Assembly: GCA_015852425.1 (NCBI GenBank)
Contig: JAAAIG010000185.1
Location: 1-52,193 of the forward strand
DNA length: 52,193 nt
Direction of reading: 5' to 3'
From: Gryganskiella cystojenkinii
Lineage: Eukaryota; Mortierellomycota; Mortierellomycetes; Mortierellales; Mortierellaceae
The translations under genes were made by a program, and so were the position numbers. Of the stretch, positions 44,254-52,193 are shown piece after piece (positions within the stretch are counted from its first letter, which is position 1; each line of letters begins with the position of its first letter). A model generated the notes under the pieces. The model was given only the letters and a program-made list of their open reading frames with translations, was not told where the DNA came from and ran no database searches.

Positions 44254-47022
44254 CTATGGGTGCCTTTCCGTGTTCTCTTGGCGTCGAAACATATCTTGCA
44301 CGACTGCACAATGCTCCAACACGCCAGCGTCTGTGAAAAATGTAAGCATTCCTTCGGGAAGTTTCTTGCGGCATTCTTCCACGCGATCCAGCCAAATCTC
44401 CAAAGGGTTTTTGACAGATGAAAGAGGAGGGGTTGTGGATGGTGGAGGAATTCCTCCTGGGATTGGCTCCAGAGTTGCCTCCATAGGTGTAAAAACTTCG
44501 AAAGATGTCATCATGGGAGCCTGACTCGTGGAAGAAGGCGGAGTACCAATCGATGCCGAGTCGACAGTCGAAGTTGAAACCGAGGGGAGCGTTTTCGAGC
44601 GACGTCTGCCTAACCTTGGGGGTTTGAGGGGTGATTCGACCTTATCAACGCCAGTTACCCCTTTTTCTGACTTCGGCTCAGGAGTGCCGCCCCGTGGTCC
44701 TTTAGTTGGAAACTGGGGGCGCGTTGATTCCTCAAGTGTCGAGGTAGGGGTCGTATCACGAATATTGGAGTTATCACCCGTCTGGACAATCATCTCCTCC
44801 TCAACTTGTGAATGCACGTTGGTGGCGACGTTTGATGCGCTACTGGCTGCACTCCCTTGTTTAGTGAAATAGCCAAGGCCAGACACAACCGCGTTCATTG
44901 GCGCCTTAGGGATTAGGGATGAAAACGATCGGCTTCCCTGTGGCGTCAATTCTAATCTGGAGACCAACTCCTGGAGCCGTGCTGTTGAAATATCGCGAAT
45001 AAAAATCCTGAAAACCTGTTTAGGGAATGCCACCGCCATCTCAGTGTATCTGCCAGCAGGAAAATGAAGGAGCACCAGGTTAGAGCGCAATCAACTTGCT
45101 TACTATCAGCATTCCCGTCAATTTTCTCTACAGCAAGAAACCATCACTTACATCTCCATATCTATCTCCCCGCTGTCGCCAACAAGAATGAACTTGCGTT
45201 CTGGGAAGTCCGTCAAGATCTCTTGGATAGCTCTGCGCTTGTTCTCTCCAGGTGTCATGAAATACGTCTTCAGGACGCTGTCATGCAGTCGCAGATGAGC
45301 GGATCCTGGCGGAAACTTGTAAGAGTGGAAAAACTCTAGGAGGCTAGGTATCAGCTGCCAAGGTGAATTTGATACATAGTGGATGGAAGCCCCTTGTTTC
45401 CACCACTGTTTGTATACATGTGCCATCCCAGGAACGTCCTGCATATCCTTCAGGAACGTGTTTCTCAGGATAATCCTCGCACCCGCTGCAATGTTTGTCT
45501 CTTTGATTGTGTCATCAATGTCGGAAATGACGGAAATACCAGAAGGATCGATCAAATTCACTATTCCGTGACAAGGCTCGGTCATGTCCGGATGATAAGC
45601 ATGGAGTTTCAGGAATCTAGGATGGTGACCTTCCTGTCCTTCGCCCTGAGCATCGAGTTGCCTCCTGTGTGCTTGAACATTCTCGTGCGATACTCTAAGT
45701 GTGCACTCAAAGTGACCTCCTGGGCGAGAAGATACTTGGACGGTTGGGAAGACGCCATGGCCAAGGTTCTCGTAATGCGTTTCTGTTTGCGAAATGATGC
45801 TGTCACCAGTGTCTGTCCTTAAAGTTGATGGCAGTTTATCCGACGAGGTCGATCGGTACTCTGATCCGTGAAAATCGGCATTCGCAGTGTAGTCTTTATG
45901 GTTGACATAAGGCGGATCTTGAAGAGACTCGACGGAACTGTTGTTGCCGATCTGGGCCATGACCATTGGTTTGTATTTCCTATACGCTCCTTTGACAAAA
46001 GCAGCACTTTTGTTCCAGCGATCCGAGAATGACGGCTCTGATTGTTCTTCTGGAGAGTTCACCTTTGTGAGCGGAGTGCTGCCAGCGCCGACAGGCATAG
46101 AACCGCTGGCGCTCGAATTCGGAATGACTCGAGGTTGGCCCCCTCTACTGTAGTGCAGTTGCTGGTGCTGCTCATGCTCACGAGCAACCGCTCGCGGTCT
46201 GTCTCCTGTTTCCTCCAGTGATTTACGTACTTTGGCTCTGTCATCAGCAGCTTCCGCGGCGATTATCGCTGCGTCTGGAGACTTGTACTCTTGTCGGAGC
46301 ACATCCACTGTTGGATCTTGTGAGTTGGGGTCTCCGGCTAGCTCCATGTGCGTCGTATTTGCAGCCCCAATGCACTGGATGGAGAAAAGAGCATCCTGCG
46401 TATTGCTAGCCAAGAACATACCAAACCGCGATTCTAGAGTCTCATAGACCTTGTTGTCTTTGGTTACTCCGGCCAATTTTCGGGCCATACCTACGATAAA
46501 ACAGCGTTTAGTTTTGTGAGTGTGCGTATTCGCGTTATACTGTGCTCTCATTAAGACATCGTTCTCACGTACTCATAACAAGTCGCTTCCTTCTGTTCGA
46601 GCGCTTTGAGAATGCCCATCCTCGCACCTAATGTAGCGGAAGTGAGAACGGGTTTATAAAGAGTACTTGATAAAAATAGGAACACAAAAGAACTGTCTAC
46701 AATAATATCTCACCCGAATGTTCCAGTCCAGTGGATCCTTGGACCCTGAACGCGAGTGACGAGTCGCATAGGTGGGAAAGAGGAGACAATGTTGCTCCAT
46801 ATCCACGGCGGTCTCGGTATCTTTGTCGGATCCGTTCTCGGGTGTGACAGACGATTGCTGATCCAAGACCTTCGTTGACGTTCCTACCTGGGGCTCTTGA
46901 GGCAAGTATGGCAACGATGTGGAGTGAAATTGTCGAGGTGTACTCCCCGTGCCGCTGTTGCCATTCATGGTAAATGACAAGTGAGATTGATAACGAGGGG
47001 AACGAGCTGGGTGTGGGTCCAT
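44254..47022 (-). CDS. APP1: APP1-type phosphatidate phosphatase
   Basis: Four exons on the minus strand, 47022-46714, 46627-46573, 46490-45152 and 45049-44254, give 832 residues. Yeast App1 is a Mg-dependent phosphatidate phosphatase of cortical actin patches that makes diacylglycerol during endocytosis. The HAD-type catalytic motif DIDDT lies at about 445-449 within ISVISDIDDTIKETNI. SNSPWQLIPSLLEFF and KRRAIQEILTDFPERKFILV with GDSGEIDMEMY complete the APP1 (DUF2183) domain. The upstream beta domain starts at VRGWAFSKRSNRRKRL and ends near HPDMTEPCHGIVNLIDPSG. The 280-residue C-terminal tail has Pro-rich stretches (IPPPSTTPPL, LKPPRLGRRRSK) of the kind bound by SH3 proteins. The start at 47022 is the first in-frame ATG; 46966 is an alternative. 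Confidence 0.85.
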
Positions 47023-47582
47023 CTGTTGTATATGTGTGATGTCTCCAAGTCTTTCTTCCTCGTTATCACGCTTGCTGCAGTTGGGATTAGAAGCAATAGG
47101 GTTGGCGGAAATGACTATCACGGCTTGTGTAGTGGTTGTTGCAGTTTGAAGACTCCTTGAAGCAAGAGTATCAAGGATGTCGAGGCGGATATTGTGGAGC
47201 GCAGAGTGGCGTTGTCCTCGAAAGAGGGAGGAAAACGAAGAGAGTGACAACCGCGCGAAGATGACAGAATATCGGGACTGCAGCTTGGTGATGGGGAAGA
47301 ATAGCCGAGAGGAGTGAAGTCAAACGAGATACTGCAACGGGTAGCAATGTATCTCGAGCGAGCGGTATTTGAGTGAGCGGGTAAGTGAGTAAATGCAGCT
47401 TAAGATGAAGGTGAAGATGAAAGAAAGTAATAAACAAAGGGAGGGATGAAGGATGAGGATCGTCCAGGCGACCATGTCGAACGTTGCCTCTCCTCCTCCC
47501 CCAAAAAAATGCCAGTCACCAACCTGGTGGAATTTTTTTCGTTTTTTATTAGTGTTTTTTTCGCCTTTGCCTTGGTCCTCTT
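47023..47582. other. Intergenic: TFIIS 3' flank and APP1-like promoter
   Basis: The frame of the APP1-like first exon stays open upstream to about 47250 without another ATG. Otherwise nothing recognisable; the sequence is pyrimidine-rich in the gene direction. Confidence 0.45.
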
Positions 47583-48960
47583 TCAGCAAAACTTCCATCG
47601 GTTGCCACAGTTGCTGCAGGTCACGAAAGTGGTCATGGGCTCATCAGCAGAACGGGTTTGCATCTGGCGGTATCGGCACTTGCGACTCTTGCACTTGCCG
47701 CACTTGAACATGTCTGTCTCTGCCTGCTGCTCCTCGGCTCCCTTGGCTAAAAACATATTTTGGACTTGAATCTCTCGGTCCCGCGCCTTTGCCTCTGCTG
47801 AAGCCATATCCTGGGTCGTGTACTCGCAAAACTCCTCCACCGCAACCTCGCCATCTACCACTGCCTCTCGCAGTTTTGGATTATTCTTGTCCCGCAAGTT
47901 CATGAAAAACGACCTAATTTTTGCCTTGTAGTTCTGGCTCGGTGTACCCTCCGGAGACAACTTCTTAAATACAATGGTCTCGATACTGGTGGCCTTTTTC
48001 AAGAGTCGGTCAGATTCTATTGCAGGATGAAAGGACATAACCCAATTAGCTCACACGACGTAAATGTGCGTTCTCTGTGACACAAACAACGAAATCACTA
48101 AGCACTCCCAAAATGCACACAAACAATAAGCAGACGACTTCTTTCACCAACCTGCGTTCGAGTTCGTGCCCAAGGCTTGATACAGCATCTCGATGCACTT
48201 GTCACGCACATCGTTTCCTGTGGTCTTGATACGCATGCTATCGGATCGAATCGTACGATCCTTAGGAGTGTCTGTTGGTGTTCGAGGAGAACTGGCAGTT
48301 GACGAACCCTCACGAGACGAACTCTGAACTTGAGATGGCGTTGGCGATGGTCTCGTGTCCACTGTGGGTCGAACAGAACTCGATGAGACAGAGGATCTCG
48401 CGGAGTTAGACTTGACAGAATTGCTGGTAGAGAGGGATGTCGATGTGGTTCCTGATGTGCCTGTCTCCTTTGCAACCTGTGCCTTCCAATTCCGTACAAT
48501 GTCCTTAGCCAGTTTCGAAACATCATTGTCGGCGTGTGTTTTCATCTTGTTAACAAACAAGCCCATTTCAGTTTTCTACTCGGAAGTCATAAACAGTTGA
48601 AAAATGAGTGAGTGTTTTTCTGAAGCAGCACGATTTTCAATAATATTACAGTCCGGTCAGCTGCAAAACCATCGTGGCTGGGTGTATCTATCTGAATTAC
48701 CCTCAAAAGAGCCGCCGAGATGGTAAACTTCTCCAGCTGTTTTAAAAGATCGACAACTTCCTAACAAATAATGGATGGAGTAAACGATACCCTCTGGGTT
48801 AGTACTCACAGATAGGCAAGAAAAAGATATTCATTTTTCTCCTTCCTCTTCCCAAAATATCGCACGTTTGGTTGCCACTTACAAGGCTGATGCCTTTAGT
48901 TAAGGCATCCTGGATTGACTTTTTAAGGTCATGCATGTCTTGTTCAACGTTAGACCCCAT
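47583..48960 (-). CDS. DST1: Transcription elongation factor TFIIS
   Basis: Exons 48960-48883, 48760-48701, 48575-48152 and 48016-47583 on the minus strand give 331 residues. TFIIS enters the RNA polymerase II pore and triggers cleavage of backtracked RNA. Domain I (LW/TFIIS-N) is EVVDLLKQLEKFTISAALLR joined to KTEMGLFVNKMKTH and VSKLAKDIVRNWKAQV. A Ser/Thr-rich linker of about 70 residues follows, then domain II (CIEMLYQALG, KAKIRSFFMNLRDKNNPKLR). The C-terminal zinc ribbon has ligands C293, C296, C321 and C324, and the catalytic acidic hairpin RSADEP with D312 and E313. The protein ends NRWKFC, as in most eukaryotes. The three introns fall between well-conserved blocks. Length is slightly above the yeast protein. 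Confidence 0.96.
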
Positions 48961-49278
48961 GTTCGAATCAATGCTGTTGCCACGTGCGATAGAATTGTTT
49001 CGAGAGATGCAAATGCGTTGAATTGCTGTTTGTTCGCTGCAGAAATTAAAAGAGGGATGCCCAGGCGGTGTTTCTGCAATTTGGTGGTTTGGGAGACGGA
49101 GGATTCGGAACAATGGACGTCCAAAGAGAATCGTCTGTGGGTAGAAAGAGAAAGAAAAGGAGAACAGACACACGACAAAGACAAAATCCGATCCAAGGGT
49201 CTTACAGCACTTGCAGAGATGAAAAACGGTGACGTAGACGTATTTTTTTTTATATATATATCTTGATGTGTTGGTATT
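48961..49278. other. Intergenic: HPRT 3' flank and TFIIS promoter
   Basis: Nothing recognisable beyond AT-rich sequence around 49240-49260 next to the HPRT stop codon, likely part of its 3' end signals. Confidence 0.5.
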
Positions 49279-50107
49279 CTATTTTACGGCATACTTCTCC
49301 TTCCCGTGCTCAGAGATGACGCAAATATGGTCGAGATCGCGAAAGTATTCGTTATAATCCAGAGCATAGCCAACGACAAAGGCATTGGGGATGGCAAATC
49401 CAACGTAGTCGGGGATATATCCGTTCGAAAGAGGTGTCTTCTTGATCAAAAGTGAAGCAACCTTCACAGACTCGGGAGAATACTGCTTCAACTTTGCCAA
49501 CAGTTGAACCATAGTCTTTCCGGTATCAATGATATCCTCGACGATCAAGATGTTCTGATTAAAGGAGAGAATACAAATTAGGTGGTTAACGATATGACTG
49601 GCTCTTTAGTGGCAGCCAAAAGAAAACGTACGATTTCTGATCTGGCAACCACAGCGATCTACACAGCCCACTGCAGATCGCACAAAGATATGCTATCAAT
49701 AAATGGCTCGCCATTGTTTAGTTGGTTACCTTTCCCGAAAACTCTTTGCATTCCTCATCCGTCAAGGACAATTTGACCTCGCCCGAGGTTTCTCCAGAGT
49801 AACTCTTGACCTTGATAAACTCAAGACTCAGGGGGACGGTCTTCCCGCCGCGGGTGACGTTCTTCTTGATGTAGTTAACCAGGTCAGCAAAGAACTGGTG
49901 ACCACCCTTGAGCACACAGCAGACCACCAAAGGGCCTGTGGACTCTTGGACAATCAGCTTGGCGAGCTTTTCGACTCTGTCCATGATCACGCCATGAGGA
50001 ATGAGAACACTAGAGAGCGCGGTCTCGTAGTGGTCGGGGATCACAAAGTGATCAAGCGAGTACTGGAATGACTCGGAGTTAACGTCGATCCACTTCTTGG
50101 GGTCCAT
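49279..50107 (-). CDS. HPT1: Hypoxanthine(-guanine) phosphoribosyltransferase
   Basis: Exons 50107-49730 and 49554-49279 on the minus strand give 217 residues, the standard length. The enzyme salvages hypoxanthine and guanine to IMP and GMP with PRPP in the cytosol. Visible features are [14 protein letters not shown] (PPi loop region), the flexible loop segment [16 protein letters not shown], the PRPP-binding loop [12 protein letters not shown] (residues 130-141, with E132 and D133 contacting ribose hydroxyls), and the purine-stacking and base-recognition block [16 protein letters not shown]. The order matches the human and protist type more closely than the shorter yeast Hpt1, so this is a typical eukaryotic HPRT. 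One intron lies just before the PRPP loop. An E-box palindrome lies about 90 nt upstream of the start. Confidence 0.95.
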
Positions 50108-50462
50108 GGTGAAAAGAGAGATTGTCGGGTTGGAGGAATGAAAAACGGAGAGGGAAAAAAAAATAAAAACTTTTCCATTTTTATGGCCAATATTATCACG
50201 TGATATGCGCCACTAATACTGTGCTCGTGTTAACTCTAAAGGGTATCCTCGTTCAAGACCCATCACCCCATGCACTTGAATCGCTGCCGATGACGACATT
50301 GATTTTGCACAGGCTATCTACACCGCTTGTTTTGAGCACGGGCAAAAGATGAAATCGCCTTTGATCAATATGTCAAGAACCAGGGAAGGCGCCAAGCTTA
50401 AAGCCTGTTCGGAACACGACGCCTTTGAAAGACGATTTATTTCTTGATCATGACTTGGATTT
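50108..50462. promoter_or_regulatory. HPRT promoter region and TRAPPC5 3' flank
   Basis: Contains ATCACGTGATAT at 50194-50205, an E-box palindrome identical over 12 bp to one upstream of TRAPPC5. No gene seen. Confidence 0.5.
50194..50205. promoter_or_regulatory. E-box palindrome ATCACGTGATAT upstream of HPRT
   Basis: The CACGTG core sits in a 10-bp perfect palindrome (ATCACGTGAT), 87-98 nt before the HPRT start codon. This is the form recognised by Cbf1-type bHLH factors in other fungi. Confidence 0.55.
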
Positions 50463-51479
50463 TTACTTTAAATGTTCCTCGCGTTCCAAAACTTCCTTGT
50501 CCAACTTGATCAGAATGGTGGTTCGAAGTGGGTATCCGTCTATTGGGACTGTGTGTGCAGTGACGCGAGAGGGCTGCAAAATATAAACTAGATTAGCAAA
50601 ATTGATGTTCAAACCGGTGCTTATATATCCCATTTCACCCAGAGTATGTACGTACAAACTGGCAGCCGTCCATAATGGCCTCTACAATTCCTGCCATGAA
50701 TGCACCGCAGTTCAGCTGCGAGACGTCCTTTGGTACGGAAATGAACTTAGAGACGATGGGGTCGTTATCTGAAATCATGTCTAACGAAGGTGTTCAAGAA
50801 AAATAATGGTTGGATAGGAACGGAACGGCTCATAAACGATGTCGAGATAAACTCCAGAGGGATCCGCTCTCTTACATTCATCCTCGTTTTCTGTACTCTT
50901 CTCCAGCGAGTCGGCTTGTTTTCCGAACATGGTTTTCCAAACGGTCGTATGAATAAAATAGAGCATCCCCAGGACTCGAGTCTCCCGTTTACTGTTCTTG
51001 TCGCGCCACACCAGTAGGTCCAGCGTCCTGATGCCAACCCGGTAGCCGAGTTCGTTTAACCTTTGGACGATAATATTTAATGATCAATATCGACATGCAC
51101 TGCACCGAAATTGTACATTAACCAGGAGCTTTTCCACGAATCCTCTTACTTTCTCTCCAGGTCCTGGATACCATTGACGCGTTTCTGAGTGTACTGAAGC
51201 ATTTCAGAGAAGAGAAATGCAAACGAATTCACGCTGACCTTTTGAACGCCAACAGCTCCAGTTAGTACCCGCTATATCGCATGATTTGCAACCGAAATGA
51301 CAATAGGGGAATCTCACCTCTGCTCCTCTCGTTTTGTTAAGTGAGCGTTCAAGAATGTTAGTTGCTCCGCGCTTGGCATAGAGAGATGATGCAGCCGAGG
51401 TATATCCGCCGACGCTAGGGAGCGAGGCAGCCATGCTCATGACTGAAAGTCGAGATGATGCCGAAGCGCTACTTGACAT
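50463..51479 (-). CDS. TRS31: TRAPP complex subunit 5 (Trs31)
   Basis: Five exons on the minus strand, 51479-51318, 51238-51150, 51060-50876, 50780-50656 and 50573-50463, give 223 residues. TRAPPC5/Trs31 is a core subunit of the TRAPP tether, the exchange factor for Ypt1/Rab1 at the Golgi. Family features are [80 protein letters not shown] and [20 protein letters not shown] followed by SRVTAHTV. The first 54 residues are Ser/Ala-rich and include the [13 protein letters not shown] segment common to Trs31 proteins. Exon phases agree at every junction. An E-box palindrome lies about 120 nt upstream of the start. Confidence 0.95.
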
Positions 51480-51594
51480 TGTTGAGAAGCTGTTGATGCT
51501 GTCGATAGGTCAGTCGCAGACTGCAGGATGATGGAGAAGGATTGCTCGCACATTGCTCGCACAGAGAGATGGAAAAGTATTGAATGTGGTCGAA

Positions 51595-51606
51595 ATCACG
51601 TGATAT
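51595..51606. promoter_or_regulatory. E-box palindrome ATCACGTGATAT upstream of TRAPPC5
   Basis: Same 12 bp as upstream of HPRT, 116-127 nt before the TRAPPC5 start codon and in the same orientation on the plus strand. It also lies upstream of the rightward fragment at the window edge. Confidence 0.55.
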
Positions 51607-51722
51607 CGCGGAACTGGGATACCCAAGGACTCTCAGCGTAACGCGTCCACTACCATACCCCTTTCTCTATCTCCTCTACTCACACACGGCATTCCGATAT
51701 TGTCATCTCTGCCGATAGTGAT

Positions 51723-52193
51723 ATGTTGGCATACGGTTCCATTTCAACTCTTTGGCGTCCCATCTCCAAATACTTGGTCCTTGAGTACAACCTCGCATAT
51801 GTCCGCTTGCAACTCGGATTAACTCGGCGTCAACTCACAGCGCTAGCAGTGGTGTCGTCAAACGACTACAACAAAAATATTTTCTCCCTGGGCCTAGCAA
51901 CGAACTACTCCATCATCAAGATTCTCGATTACGAAGGTAAAGTCTTAAACGACCGTAGTTTGCAATACTTGAACAAAGGCAGCAGGAATAAATTTTTTTT
52001 TCCATTTTAGACATACAATCAACCGTGTCTGCATATCTGGATCATAGCAAAGTCTCAACCAAGAACACGGCGGATGAAACGTTCGAGGCATCCCTACGGG
52101 TATTCGTACATATGAAGCAGATTCCAATCGCCTCGGAAAACGCCACTTCACCTGGCCCTTCTTTCAGAGATCTCAGTAAGATGTTTGGTGACC
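51723..52193 (+). pseudogene. FEN/XPG-like nuclease fragment, 5' truncated, runs off the window
   Basis: Exon 51723-51936 continues at 52011 and is still open at the window end. The visible part resembles the internal (I) region and following helices of FEN1/XPG-type PIN nucleases: MLAYGSISTLWRPISKYLVL, LGLTRRQLTALAVVSSNDYN and IFSLGLATNYSIIK. The codons just before the ATG continue the family frame as A-D-S-D, the acidic motif expected there, back to a stop at 51639-51641. No AG acceptor exists between that stop and the motif, and only 240 bp separate it from TRAPPC5, so the N-terminal half of the nuclease appears to be missing. It could be a relic, or a short expressed protein starting at this ATG. 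The C-terminal part lies outside the window. Confidence 0.5.

Noticed and set aside
1..52193. CRISPR arrays, prophage, biosynthetic or mobile gene clusters
   Set aside because: No regularly spaced repeats, integrases, transposases, synthases or related genes were seen; the window is ordinary fungal chromosome.

Overview
This is a 52 kb piece of fungal nuclear chromosome. It holds 21 protein genes I can support by spliced reading frames, plus one doubtful gene. Gene density (about one per 2.5 kb), short GT-AG introns (mostly 60-200 nt, often with GTAAGT donors), a Zn2Cys6 factor with a fungal transcription factor domain, a CreA/Mig1-type zinc-finger protein and a DUF7137-type secretory protein all point to Fungi. 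The F-box/LRR style and the split-gene structure suggest an early-diverging lineage such as Mortierellomycota; that placement is inference from general knowledge of these families, not a database result. I see no prophage, CRISPR array, rRNA, clear tRNA or intact transposon.

Layout. 1-6 kb (plus strand): NOP53 ribosome-biogenesis factor, a small SET-domain protein and a FabG-like reductase. 6-10 kb: HUS1 checkpoint clamp subunit (minus strand, with a 13-nt microexon) diverging from a DUF7137-type secreted/membrane protein; their shared promoter carries two copies of the nonamer known in yeast as the PACE/Rpn4 site. 10-17 kb: an orphan single-pass membrane protein, a mitochondrial carrier, and a convergent SulP sulfate permease. 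17-19.6 kb: mostly non-coding, with one doubtful gene. 19.6-25.1 kb: transketolase with two CACGTG boxes, then ATPAF1/Atp11 (minus) and COA1 (plus) diverging from a 240-bp promoter; these are assembly factors for ATP synthase and cytochrome oxidase. 25.1-26.9 kb: no assignable gene. 26.9-38.6 kb (plus): an F-box/LRR protein, a 1560-residue Zn2Cys6 factor and a 976-residue protein with two separated pairs of C2H2 fingers, the first CreA/Mig1-like. 38.9-51.5 kb (minus): a run of six genes, namely an M20 amidohydrolase, an atypical extended SDR, an APP1-type phosphatidate phosphatase, TFIIS, HPRT and TRAPPC5. At the right edge a plus-strand FEN/XPG-like nuclease fragment runs out of the window and seems to lack its N-terminal half.

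Most genes are unlinked housekeeping functions, and nothing resembles a biosynthetic cluster. Links between neighbours are at promoter level: the ATPAF1-COA1 pair, the HUS1-DUF7137 pair with the PACE-like repeats, and an identical 12-bp E-box palindrome upstream of both HPRT and TRAPPC5. All exon coordinates were derived by hand from splice signals; for each gene the summed exon lengths were checked to be a multiple of three (or to stay open at the window edge).
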